Source: Paenibacillus sp. RC334 (GTDB lineage Bacteria > Bacillota > Bacilli > Paenibacillales > Paenibacillaceae). Taken from it: a stretch of 64,000 nucleotides of DNA. The translations under genes and the position numbers were made by a program. A model generated the notes under the pieces. It made no database searches and was not told the origin of the DNA. It worked only from the letters and a program-made list of their open reading frames with translations. The stretch is taken from the NCBI RefSeq assembly GCF_030034735.1, contig NZ_CP125370.1, positions 372,001-436,000 of the forward strand. The letters run 5' to 3'. The first letter of the stretch is position 1, and every line of letters starts with the position of its first letter. Shown piece after piece: positions 17,143 to 25,653 of this stretch.

Positions 17143-18300
17143 ATGCCCAGTAAACCTGATTTGTCTGTCAAAGATTCTCAAGGAAGAAAGAATAAGAAAC
17201 CGCGTAAATGGGTACGCAGAACCGGATTATCGCTGCTGGCGGTAATCCTTCTGGGAGTGGTTATTTTTATGCTCATCCCTTCCCCTGTCCAGCCTGCAAA
17301 ATGGCTTGCACCTACGGCCCCCTCTTTTGAACAAGCGGGTCCATGGCAACAAAACAACAAACTCAGCTCCGCAGAGCTTGTTACAGATGCCCCTAAGTTT
17401 CCGGAATTTATCACCTTTGACAAGAAAGGAAATTTATATACGGGAGACTCCGACGGGAAAATTTATAAGGCTGCCATTGATACAAAGGGCAATCCGCAAA
17501 AGGCCCAGCTTTATGCAGATACCAAAGGAACGCCCAATGGACTTATGTTTGACGCAAGTGGAAATCTGATCGTTACGGATGTTAAGAAGGGGCTGCTATC
17601 GGTAGATCCTTCCGGAAACGTGACGGTGTTGGCCGATCAAGTCGACGGCACACCGATCTATTTGGCCAACGAGCTGGATATTGCCAAAGATGGTACCATT
17701 TATTTTTCTGACACCTCCAATTATGGCAGTGTAGTCTTCAAAGAAATCGCCGAGAACAAGCCACATGGACGTTTGCTGAAATATGATCCGGCGACCAAGC
17801 AGACGACAGTTCTGTTGGAAGGCCTTTATTTTGCGAACGGGGTTGCCTTGTCTGCGGACGAAGATTTTGTGCTTGTGGCAGAGTCGTATCACTACCAATT
17901 GACCAGATACTGGCTCAAAGGGCCAAAGAAGGGGACTTCGGATATTTTTGCGGATAATCTCGCCGGTTTTCCGGATAACATTACGCGTGATGATCAAGGC
18001 CACTTCTGGGTCGGTCTCTTCACGACACGTATTCCCTTTGTAGATCAGATGCATAAAAGCCCGTGGCTGGCTGGAATGATGGCCAAATTGCCTCAATCGC
18101 TGCTCAGCGGTGCAAGCGCACCTGTGAAGCATGGGCTTGCTGTGGAGCTTAATCCGCAGGGTAAACTCATCGGAAGCTGGCATGATCCTGAAGGCTCGGT
18201 TTATGGGGTAACCACGGTTGTAAGCCATGACGGATATTTATATATAGGCACAGCTCCTGGAGGCAGTCAGGGCGTTCATCGCGTGCTTTTAACCAAATAA
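17143..18300 (+). CDS. Membrane-anchored SMP-30/strictosidine-synthase-like beta-propeller
   Basis: A 385-residue protein. After a basic start (RKNKKPRKWVRR) a single helix, TGLSLLAVILLGVVIFMLI (about 27-45), anchors it; the rest is outside. The outer part is a six-bladed propeller of the gluconolactonase/strictosidine-synthase group, with repeated FDKKGNLYTGDSDGKI-type strands, PNGLMFDASGNL and FPDNITRDDQGHFWVG. Relatives are metal-dependent lactonases or strictosidine-synthase-like hydrolases. The ATG at 17143 has a GGAGG site 31 bases after the previous stop. A longer frame overlapping the upstream gene was not used. Confidence 0.82.
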   Translation: MPSKPDLSVKDSQGRKNKKPRKWVRRTGLSLLAVILLGVVIFMLIPSPVQPAKWLAPTAPSFEQAGPWQQNNKLSSAELVTDAPKFPEFITFDKKGNLYTGDSDGKIYKAAIDTKGNPQKAQLYADTKGTPNGLMFDASGNLIVTDVKKGLLSVDPSGNVTVLADQVDGTPIYLANELDIAKDGTIYFSDTSNYGSVVFKEIAENKPHGRLLKYDPATKQTTVLLEGLYFANGVALSADEDFVLVAESYHYQLTRYWLKGPKKGTSDIFADNLAGFPDNITRDDQGHFWVGLFTTRIPFVDQMHKSPWLAGMMAKLPQSLLSGASAPVKHGLAVELNPQGKLIGSWHDPEGSVYGVTTVVSHDGYLYIGTAPGGSQGVHRVLLTK

Positions 18301-18317
18301 GCTTGGGAGGGTTTAAC

Positions 18318-19106
18318 ATGATATTGGATGAGTTGAAATTATCCTGGAAAGCGAAGGAAAGCCTGGCCGGGAAAGTAGCTTTGGTAACAGGCGCAAGTAG
18401 CGGCATTGGGGCATCGATTGCAAAAAAACTGGCAGAGCGAGGCGCGTATGTAGCTGTATTGGCACGCCGTCAGGAGCGATTGGACGAATGGGTTCGCGAC
18501 TTGCACCAAGAGGAATTGTACGAGGTCATGGCAATACCTGCCGATATCCAAAAAGCTGAAGACGTACAGCAGGCGGTCCACGCCATTCTTGAACGCTGGG
18601 GGCGGCTTGACATTATCGTTGCCAATGCCGGCTTCGGGTATCGAAGCCCATTGGCAGAAGTGGATCTGGAAAGATGGGAGGAGCTTTACAAGACGAATGT
18701 GCACGGTCTTGTCCTGACACTGAAGTACGGGCTTCAGCCAATGAGGGAACAGGCCAAGGGGGATGTTGTCATTGTCTCCTCTATTGCAGCGAAGGAAGTG
18801 GTTGCCGGAGGAGGACTATACAGCGCTACCAAGTACGGCGTTAGCGCCATAGCCTCCGCATTGCGTTTGGAGACCAGTACGCAAGGAATTCGTGTAACTG
18901 CGATCCACCCCGGGGCGGTGGCGACGGAATTTTCGCAGGTGGCCGGGTATCCCGAGCAGGAAATTCGGGCGTTTGCTTCGAGCGTTTTGCCGCTGCATCC
19001 TGATGATGTTGCAGAAGCTGCCCTTTATGCACTGGAGCAGCCGGAGCATGTCAACATTCCGGAGTTGACCATTATGCCTTCGAGGCAGGTCCAGCGGTTC
19101 AAATAG
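18318..19106 (+). CDS. Short-chain dehydrogenase/reductase
   Basis: A 262-residue classical SDR. The nucleotide motif is TGASSGIG (about 29-36), followed by the NAG strand motif and the catalytic set Ser (IVSSIAAKE), Tyr and Lys (YSATK). ARRQERL after the second strand suggests NADP preference. The ATG at 18318 follows GGGAGGG; an upstream TTG at 18303 is too close to the stop of the preceding gene. It ends the operator-controlled cassette and is followed by the right-hand repeat with its terminator. Substrate unknown. Confidence 0.87.
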   Translation: MILDELKLSWKAKESLAGKVALVTGASSGIGASIAKKLAERGAYVAVLARRQERLDEWVRDLHQEELYEVMAIPADIQKAEDVQQAVHAILERWGRLDIIVANAGFGYRSPLAEVDLERWEELYKTNVHGLVLTLKYGLQPMREQAKGDVVIVSSIAAKEVVAGGGLYSATKYGVSAIASALRLETSTQGIRVTAIHPGAVATEFSQVAGYPEQEIRAFASSVLPLHPDDVAEAALYALEQPEHVNIPELTIMPSRQVQRFK

Positions 19107-19128
19107 AGCGGTATTTATTCTGCTGATC

Positions 19129-19236
19129 CAAAAAGCGCGAGTTACAGGGGGAAAATAACCCTTGGACTCGCGCTTTTTTTACACTAATGACGAAGCGTAG
19201 ACTGTCCAATTAAGTTTAAAACCAGCCTTTGGGACA
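19129..19236 (-). repeat. Right copy of the inverted, terminator-bearing repeat
   Basis: AAAAAGCGCGAGT (19130-19142) pairs with ACTCGCGCTTTTT after a 23-base centre; then TTACACTAATGA, ACTGTCCAAT and TTTGGGACAACTCC follow. Read on the minus strand this gives GTTGTCCCAAAGGC, ATTGGACAGT, CATTAGTGTAAAAAAA and the hairpin, in the order of the left copy at 15748-15858. The hairpin terminates the SDR gene. Confidence 0.7.
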
Positions 19237-19314
19237 ACTCCATTTACTATAGCGCAGACCATATCCTGTGAAAATTTTTGCCCTATGTTCGCTATCCAGT
19301 CATCGTGAGTATAG

Positions 19315-20406
19315 CTATAGTGTGATGACGTACAGGCCCAACGGCGTGGTTGCGCTGCCTGCAATCATAAAACTTAGAGAATAGCTGGACTTGCCGGGGG
19401 GCACGCTGATATCAGCCAATCGGCATACCTTGGTATTATCTCGTAGCAGAGGGATACCATATACATGATTATCCACACGCACAGACCCGGCGAACGCTCC
19501 CCCACGCGGATTGGCGTAGATGCGGACCGTACGTTCCTCGTGACCGTCGTTAACGATGGGAATCGTAGCGTTATATATGACACCGAATTGTCCACGATTA
19601 TCAAGCGCAGGGCATAGCTCGCTGCGAGCCCCGGTAAACAGTAGATCGGCGGGAGTCTCACCGTTCAATTTTTTGGTGGCACATGCTCGGTAGTTGGCGC
19701 ATTGCCCAATCACGTACTCCGGCATTCGCGCGTTTGTTTCGGAAAAGGACCATGTACCGCGCGGATGCGCCTGCGGCGGCGGTACGGGTGGTAGCGGCTC
19801 CGCATGAATCCCGCGCAGGTCGGTCTGTATATCCTTGCTGACCACGGTGCGGATTACATAGTCCAACGTACCGTGGCCTTCGGCATATTCCACAGTGAGA
19901 TCATAGGTGAATCCGGCCAGCGATCCTTCAGGCAGCTCGAATTCTTCCAGCAGCGCTGTACCTTTGCCGAATTTATGACGGTCTACCGGCTTCAAGCGCT
20001 TCATCGTACCCGCCAAACAGCTTTTGGCAATATTCTGCCCGACATCCATAATCCAGTTACCATCCTCAGGCGCAATCTCTAAAGCCCGCTCGATATGACG
20101 TACCTCCAGCGCAGCATCGCTTTTATTCTCTACAGTGATGCCCAGTTTGACGGGGGCGTCGATTTTGTTGTAATGCCAGCCGAAAATGCGATGCTTGACC
20201 GTCCGGGTTGTCGTGCGCACCACGTCATGCCACAGGGTAGCTTGCCGGGCAGGTACAGTCACGGGGGTGAGCGTCTCCGGGTTATCGCTAAGCATCAGGC
20301 GGCGCTTTCCCCCTTCGGTGGCTGATTCCACATCCACATTGATATTTGGCGGGATCACAGCCGACTCCACAATCAGATCCTTTGGCTCTTTGGGACGATG
20401 GTTCAT
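19315..20406 (-). CDS. Protein of unknown function, 363 residues
   Basis: Not recognised. The protein has no signal peptide or membrane helix. It is rich in beta-type alternation (APVKLGITVENKSDAALEV, FTYDLTVEY, GVIYNATIPIVNDGHEERTVRIYANPRGG, SYSLSFMI), suggesting two or more immunoglobulin-like sandwiches. A proline-rich linker (PLPPVPPPQAHPRG) near residue 210 separates an N- and a C-terminal half. The ATG has an AAAGGAGG site. It is a monocistronic minus-strand gene between the oxidoreductase cassette and a divergent glucosidase gene. No function is offered. Confidence 0.75.
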   Translation of the reverse strand: MNHRPKEPKDLIVESAVIPPNINVDVESATEGGKRRLMLSDNPETLTPVTVPARQATLWHDVVRTTTRTVKHRIFGWHYNKIDAPVKLGITVENKSDAALEVRHIERALEIAPEDGNWIMDVGQNIAKSCLAGTMKRLKPVDRHKFGKGTALLEEFELPEGSLAGFTYDLTVEYAEGHGTLDYVIRTVVSKDIQTDLRGIHAEPLPPVPPPQAHPRGTWSFSETNARMPEYVIGQCANYRACATKKLNGETPADLLFTGARSELCPALDNRGQFGVIYNATIPIVNDGHEERTVRIYANPRGGAFAGSVRVDNHVYGIPLLRDNTKVCRLADISVPPGKSSYSLSFMIAGSATTPLGLYVITL

Positions 20407-20679
20407 GTGAGTTCCTCCTTTGATTTAGAGAATGGGACCTCTTCTGGCTTATGGATATGGGCGGTTCATATATATAGGTAACGCCAGAGTAACTTTTACA
20501 ACCTGTTTTTTTAAAAAAAATTTCAAAAAAATTCGAATGCCTCATCATGGCTCTGCGATTGCGTCGAAGCAAGCTTCAAACTTCCTTTTCCGCGTCACAC
20601 CAACGATTCGTCCGCAGGTATTGCGTGTATGTTAAGAGCATATGCTATTGGATGTACAGGGAAACCACAGGAGGAAATC

Positions 20680-22380
20680 ATGCCTAAAAAGATATGGTGG
20701 AAGGAAGCCGTTGTGTATCAGATTTATCCGATTAGCTTTCAGGATTCGGATGGAGACGGAAAAGGAGATTTACAGGGGATTCTGTCCAGGCTGGACTATC
20801 TGAGTGAGCTGGGCATTGATGTCATCTGGATTTGTCCGGTGTACAAATCGCCCAATCATGATAACGGCTACGATATTAGCGATTATTATGCCATTATGGA
20901 TGAATTCGGAACGATGGAGGATTTTGATAAACTCCTTTACAAGGCGCATGAACGAGGCATCAAGATTATGATGGATCTGGTATTAAACCATACTTCGGAT
21001 GAGCATCCATGGTTTACAGAATCACGCTCGTCCAAGGATAATCCGAAACGAGACTACTACATATGGCGAACAGGCAAAAATGGCGGATATCCGAACAATT
21101 GGGAATCGTATTTTTCCGGTTCTGTGTGGAAATATGACAAGCTTACAGACGAATATTACATGCATCTGTATTCCGAGCATCAGCCGGACCTCAACTGGAA
21201 CAATGAAGAAATGGTCGCTGAACTGTACCGCATGGTGGAATGGTGGCTGAAAAAGGGAGTCGATGGCTTCCGATTTGATGCCATTGCCCATATTGTCAAA
21301 ACCGAAGGGCTGCCGGACGCCAATAATCCCGAGAAACGGACATTGGTACGGGCCTATCAGCTTTTTTCCAATTTGGAACAGGTGCATGTGCTTCTTCGCA
21401 TGCTGAATGAAAGGGTGCTGGAGCGGTATCCCTTAATGACCGTCGGTGAGACATCAGGCTTAGGCCCTGAACAGGCGCTCGATTATGTGGGGGATCAGCG
21501 ACATGAACTGAATATGGTTTTCCAGTTTGAACACATGTTTATAGATGCCGAGGGACAGGGAACAGAAAAATGGAAACCCAAACCGTGGACACTGGTAGAG
21601 CTTAAAAAAATGATGAGTAGCTGGCAGACGGTGCTTCATCAGGAAGGCTGGAATGCGAATTATCTGAACAACCATGATCAGCCGCGTGCCCTTTCGCGAT
21701 TCGGAAATGATGGACAGTACCGTGTGGAGTCGGGCAAAATGCTGGCAACCTTCACGCATATGCTCGAAGGTACGCCGTACATTTATCAGGGCGAGGAAAT
21801 CGGCATGACGAATATCGCTTACTCGTCGATTGATGATTACCGGGACGTGGAGACGTTGAATTATTATGAACAGCAACGGAAGCTTGGCCAACCGGAAGAG
21901 CAGATTATGGCGGCAATTTGGAGAAAAAGCCGGGATAATGCGCGGACGCCCATGCAGTGGAATGGAGGCCATGCGGCCGGGTTTACCGATGGAGAGCCGT
22001 GGATGAAAATCAATAATAACTACACGCACATCCACGCTGAGGCGGAAAGACATAACCCGGATTCGATTTTTCACTATTATCGTAAGCTGATTGCCCTACG
22101 TAAACAACATGAGGTGATCGTTTATGGTGAATATAAGCTGCTGCTGCCGCTGGATACCGAGTTGTATGTGTTTACCCGCACGTTGGGGAAGGAGCATCTG
22201 CTAGTCATTTTGAATTTCTTTGATCATGACCCGATGTTCCACTGGCCTGAGGAGGAGGGCTATCCTGCCGTCAAAGCGGAGCTGCTTCTGTCCAACTACG
22301 AACCATCGCAAGGGGAGAATCTGCATGCTTTGAAGCTGCGCCCTTATGAAGCAAGGGTGTATAAGCTAACCTTAAAATAA
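20680..22380 (+). CDS. GH13 alpha-glucosidase (oligo-1,6-glucosidase family)
   Basis: A 566-residue cytosolic GH13 enzyme. Barrel motifs are DLVLNHTSDEHPWF, GFRFD (nucleophile Asp200), VGET (acid/base Glu257) and NNHDQPR (Asp333). Length and the QDSDGDGKGDLQGI calcium-type loop fit the MalL/TreC group. The residue after the nucleophile is Ala (GFRFDAIAH), whereas strict 1,6-acting members usually have Val, so an alpha-1,4 preference is possible. The ATG at 20680 follows GGAGGAAA and starts the conserved WWKEAVVYQIYP. No PTS or transporter gene is adjacent. The preceding 270 bases hold AT-rich DNA and no gene. Confidence 0.92.
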   Translation: MPKKIWWKEAVVYQIYPISFQDSDGDGKGDLQGILSRLDYLSELGIDVIWICPVYKSPNHDNGYDISDYYAIMDEFGTMEDFDKLLYKAHERGIKIMMDLVLNHTSDEHPWFTESRSSKDNPKRDYYIWRTGKNGGYPNNWESYFSGSVWKYDKLTDEYYMHLYSEHQPDLNWNNEEMVAELYRMVEWWLKKGVDGFRFDAIAHIVKTEGLPDANNPEKRTLVRAYQLFSNLEQVHVLLRMLNERVLERYPLMTVGETSGLGPEQALDYVGDQRHELNMVFQFEHMFIDAEGQGTEKWKPKPWTLVELKKMMSSWQTVLHQEGWNANYLNNHDQPRALSRFGNDGQYRVESGKMLATFTHMLEGTPYIYQGEEIGMTNIAYSSIDDYRDVETLNYYEQQRKLGQPEEQIMAAIWRKSRDNARTPMQWNGGHAAGFTDGEPWMKINNNYTHIHAEAERHNPDSIFHYYRKLIALRKQHEVIVYGEYKLLLPLDTELYVFTRTLGKEHLLVILNFFDHDPMFHWPEEEGYPAVKAELLLSNYEPSQGENLHALKLRPYEARVYKLTLK

Positions 22381-22417
22381 GTATATGGTCCCTTACCTTC
22401 CTTAATTGTAAAGCAAA

Positions 22418-22462
22418 AAGCCCGATTGACACTGTCTGCTGTACACAGTGTGGATCGGGCTG
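22418..22462. terminator. Bidirectional terminator
   Basis: AGCCCGAT (22419-22426) pairs with ATCGGGCT (22454-22461), with an inner ACACTGT/ACAGTGT helix and A/T runs outside. It sits between the convergent glucosidase and pdaA genes. Confidence 0.85.
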
Positions 22463-22496
22463 ATTATATTTAGCCATTCATCCAATTCAGCTATTT

Positions 22497-23294
22497 TTAT
22501 TGGTAATGCTTAACCTTAAGGTCGTCCAGGCTTTTAAACTCATATCCTTGCTTGCGGGCTTCGTCAATAATCGAAGCCAGCGCCTCGGTATTGTCCTTGG
22601 ATACGGAATGGAGCAGAATGACTGCTCCAGGGTGGAGCTGACGTATAACTTGTTGGTAGGCATAGTCTGCTCCCTGCTGGATATTTGTGTCCCAGTCCTT
22701 GTAAGCCACAGACCAAAATACGCTCGTATATCCGGCTTCTCGGCAGGAGGCCAATGCCTTTTCGCTAAAAATGCCGCGAGGCGGGCGGACGTATTTCATT
22801 TCCTTTTGTCCGGTGAGCTCTGCCGATGCATTTCGTACCCGATCCAGCTCAGACCGGATCTCTGTCGAAGAAATGGTACTCATATCAGGATGACTCCATG
22901 AATGGTTGCCAATAATATGGCCCTCACTCGCCATGCGGCGCATCAAAGCTGGTTGATCCTTCACAAAATGTCCGGTTACAAAGAAGGCGGCCGGAACCTT
23001 TTTGGCCTTTAATACATCCAGCACCTTGGGCGTATATCCATTCTCATAGCCGTTGTCGAACGTGAGAAATATTTCTTTTTTGGTAGTATCTCCGAGAAAG
23101 ATGCCCCCCTGTTTTTCAATCAGGTGCATAAAGCCCTCCTGTGCGATAGAAGGCAGCTCGCCCCCCTTGCTTTTTTTGAATCCAAAATGATAAGGCTGTT
23201 CGTCAACAGTTTGAGCAGCTAGCGCGGATTCACCCGAAACAGCTAACATCCCCATAACCGCAACGCATAGCCACAAGGCAAATATTCGTTTCAT
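22497..23294 (-). CDS. pdaA: Polysaccharide deacetylase, PdaA-type (delta-lactam formation)
   Basis: A 265-residue exported deacetylase. The signal peptide ends near SALAAQ (about 27). The NodB domain has TFDNGYE (Asp80, with Asn replacing the second Asp as in PdaA), NHSWSHP (His131, His135) and RPPRG. In Bacillus PdaA deacetylates N-acetylmuramic acid during spore cortex formation, giving muramic delta-lactam. The TFDNGY motif and the YHFGFKKSKGG start match that branch rather than general chitin deacetylases. It is monocistronic and ends at a shared terminator. Confidence 0.9.
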   Translation of the reverse strand: MKRIFALWLCVAVMGMLAVSGESALAAQTVDEQPYHFGFKKSKGGELPSIAQEGFMHLIEKQGGIFLGDTTKKEIFLTFDNGYENGYTPKVLDVLKAKKVPAAFFVTGHFVKDQPALMRRMASEGHIIGNHSWSHPDMSTISSTEIRSELDRVRNASAELTGQKEMKYVRPPRGIFSEKALASCREAGYTSVFWSVAYKDWDTNIQQGADYAYQQVIRQLHPGAVILLHSVSKDNTEALASIIDEARKQGYEFKSLDDLKVKHYQ

Positions 23295-23490
23295 TTAACT
23301 TCCTCCGCTTCCGTCCCATTTGGGCAAGGTGTGTATGCTTCGGCATATTCCATAGCGTCTGCAATACCACGCCTGTTTATGCAAAAAATGCTCTCAACCT
23401 TAGGACGAATATGGGTTTTGACAATCCCTGTAGTTAGATGACGATGCCCTCAGGGCTAAAGTTTAATCGTTGGACCTCAAAAAACACATA

Positions 23491-23519
23491 TTGACATGAA
23501 TATTAAATCGAAGTAGTAT
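23491..23519 (+). promoter_or_regulatory. Promoter of the metNP operon
   Basis: TTGACA (23491-23496) and TAGTAT (23514-23519) lie 17 bases apart. The leader to the ATG is about 105 bases. No S-box motif was found in it. The upstream 23295-23490 holds no gene or clear signal. Confidence 0.65.
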
Positions 23520-23629
23520 ACTTTATAAAACTTACTAGAATACTCGGATTTAGTGGATTAACGATAAAGGGATGCAAACAGCTCAATGACATCTTACATT
23601 CTTAGAGGGATCGGAAGGAGCTAGAAGTA

Positions 23630-24652
23630 ATGATTGAACTAAAAAATGTATCCAAAACCTATGTGAGAAAAGGCTTAAGCATTGAAGCGCTAAAAAATAT
23701 AAATATCAAAGTGGATAAAGGTGATATCTTCGGTTTTATCGGATTCAGCGGCGCAGGTAAAAGTACGCTGATCCGGTTGGTTAACCGTCTTGAGAAGGTC
23801 ACCAGCGGGGAGGTTCTTGTCGAAGGAGAGCAGTTGAATACCTATTCGACATCAGGGCTTCGGAAGGTAAGAAAGAAGATCGGAATGATTTTTCAGCATT
23901 TCAATCTGCTGGAGTCGAAAACGGTGTTCGACAACATTGCGATTCCGTTGGTGCTGCTCAAGCGCAACAAACGGGAGATTGAGCAACGGGTAAAAGAGTT
24001 GCTGGAATTCACAGGCTTGTCTGACAAGGCGAACAGCTATCCGAGTGAGCTTTCTGGTGGTCAGAAGCAGCGTGTCGGTATTGCCCGGGCGCTGGCGAGC
24101 AACCCGTCTATCCTGCTCTGTGATGAGGCGACTTCGGCGCTTGATCCGCAGACCACGCAGTCGATTCTGGATTTGCTTCGCAAAATCAACAAGGAATACA
24201 AGATCACCATTCTGATCATTACGCATGAGATGTCAGTCATTCAGCGGATTTGCAACAAGGTAGCTGTGATGGAAAAAGGTGAAATCATCGAGCAGGGCAA
24301 TGTGCTGGAGGTATTCGGACAGCCGCAGCACCAGACGACGCAAAGCTTTGTGCGCACGGTTATTCATGATAAGGTGCCGGATAGTGTGCTGCAAACGTTC
24401 GAGCAGCAAGAAGCACAGCGGATTTACAAGCTGGAATTTATCGGACAGTCTGCTTCCGAGCCAGTGGTTCATGAATTGATTCGGCAGCATGAGGTCTATG
24501 TGAACATTTTGTTTGCCAATATGACGGAAATACAAGAGACGACCATTGGCTATATGACAATCCAACTTCGCGGCGAGGAGCATGCCGTCCAGCAGGCTGT
24601 TGATTTTATCAAGAGCAAAGGGGTCAACATTCAGGAGGTGAAGGCCATATGA
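23630..24652 (+). CDS. metN: Methionine ABC transporter ATPase MetN
   Basis: A 340-residue ABC ATPase with Walker A GFSGAGKST, Q-loop IFQHFNLLESKTVFDNI, signature LSGGQKQRVGIARAL and Walker B ILLCDEATSALDP. A C-terminal NIL domain (about 265-340, KLEFIGQSASEPVVHEL onward) binds methionine and gives feedback inhibition. It couples ATP use to uptake through the permease encoded next, which overlaps it by four bases. MetN has this NIL extension, separating it from other amino-acid ATPases. The usual MetQ binding lipoprotein gene is not in the window. Confidence 0.93.
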   Translation: MIELKNVSKTYVRKGLSIEALKNINIKVDKGDIFGFIGFSGAGKSTLIRLVNRLEKVTSGEVLVEGEQLNTYSTSGLRKVRKKIGMIFQHFNLLESKTVFDNIAIPLVLLKRNKREIEQRVKELLEFTGLSDKANSYPSELSGGQKQRVGIARALASNPSILLCDEATSALDPQTTQSILDLLRKINKEYKITILIITHEMSVIQRICNKVAVMEKGEIIEQGNVLEVFGQPQHQTTQSFVRTVIHDKVPDSVLQTFEQQEAQRIYKLEFIGQSASEPVVHELIRQHEVYVNILFANMTEIQETTIGYMTIQLRGEEHAVQQAVDFIKSKGVNIQEVKAI

Positions 24653-25314
24653 TGATTACAGGAACCTCTATAACCTGGGATCAACTGTGGGAGGCTTTGT
24701 ATCAATCCTTGCTCATGGTCAGCATCTCGTTATTCATTGGCGCATTGATCGGTATACCTATCGGTATTTTGCTGGTCATTACCCGTTCGGGCGGAATTTT
24801 GGAGAGCAAATGGTTTTACGGTATTTTTAATCCGATTATTAATATTGTTCGTTCCTTGCCGTTTATCATATTGCTGGTAGCGATCATTCCGTTGACGCGT
24901 CTGATTGTAAATACATCCATTGGGACGAGCGCGGCGATTGTTCCGTTGATTTTCTATATTGCGCCATATATCGGCAGACTGGTCGAAAATTCGCTGCTGG
25001 AGGTGAATCCGGGCATATTGGAGGCAGCCGATGCGATGGGAGCGACCCCTTTTCAGGTTATTCGTTACTTCTTGCTCCCCGAAGCGTTCAGTTCTCTCAT
25101 TCTGTCGTTAACGACAGCCGCAATCGGCTTGATTGGAGCCACTGCCATGGCAGGCGCAGTCGGTGGCGGCGGGATTGGCGACCTGGCGATATCGTACGGC
25201 TATCAGCGATTCGATACGGTCGTTACGCTCATTACCGTCGTGATTCTTGTTGTATTTGTACAAGTTGTTCAGTCCTTGGGTAACCTACTGTCCCGTAAAG
25301 TACGCAGGGGTTGA
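24649..25314 (+). CDS. metP: Methionine ABC transporter permease
   Basis: A 221-residue membrane protein with about five helices. The fragment IVRSLPFIILLVAIIPLTRLIV and the EAA-like loop LLEVNPGILEAADAMGATPFQVIR are typical of MetI/MetP permeases. It forms the channel for MetN. Translation is coupled to metN through a four-base overlap (ATGA, 24649-24652). A hairpin follows at 25349-25373. Absence of metQ suggests that an unlinked lipoprotein serves it. Confidence 0.93.
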   Translation: MMITGTSITWDQLWEALYQSLLMVSISLFIGALIGIPIGILLVITRSGGILESKWFYGIFNPIINIVRSLPFIILLVAIIPLTRLIVNTSIGTSAAIVPLIFYIAPYIGRLVENSLLEVNPGILEAADAMGATPFQVIRYFLLPEAFSSLILSLTTAAIGLIGATAMAGAVGGGGIGDLAISYGYQRFDTVVTLITVVILVVFVQVVQSLGNLLSRKVRRG

Positions 25315-25338
25315 TTTTTATAAGGATTATATGAACTT

Positions 25339-25542
25339 TTAGTTCTGAGCCCGCCAATATTGGCGGGTTTTTTCGTCGCGGACGACAAAGCCCGGCTTGG
25401 CGATTTCATAGTGTAAATCATGAGCAACTTCGGCGGGAAGGTCAGCACTGCTCCGAAGCTTCGTCCTCTGGGGTTCGAAACGTGGATAGAAGCAAAGATC
25501 GTTCTTATATTTTGACTTGCGGTTGTTAGGGAAGGTCTGTAG
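25339..25542 (-). pseudogene. C-terminal remnant of an unidentified gene
   Basis: On the minus strand an open frame of 67 codons without a start codon ends at a TAA (25339-25341). Its translation looks like real protein: it includes YPRFEPQRTKLRSSADLP, AEVAHDLHYEIAKPGFVVRDE and KTRQYWRAQN at the end. A stop lies immediately upstream (25543-25545). I read it as the 3' end of a gene whose front was lost. The family is not recognised. The palindrome acting as metNP terminator encodes part of its last residues. Confidence 0.45.
25349..25373 (+). terminator. Terminator after metNP
   Basis: CCCGCCAATATTGGCGGG (25350-25367) is a perfect 18-base palindrome followed by TTTTTTC. It overlaps the end of a minus-strand gene remnant. 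Confidence 0.82.
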
Positions 25543-25653
25543 TTACTTATATTAGTGGGGGGAAATGATGCTGACATCCAATGAATGTGGAGCCATTCCG
25601 ATGTACAGCGACTCCATCGCATCTCTTCAATACCATTTTAGGGGGAAACAAAT

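Noticed and set aside
23520..23629. SAM (S-box) riboswitch before metN
   Set aside because: Expected by analogy, but the conserved AGAG-GTGGAGGGA and related blocks are not visible.
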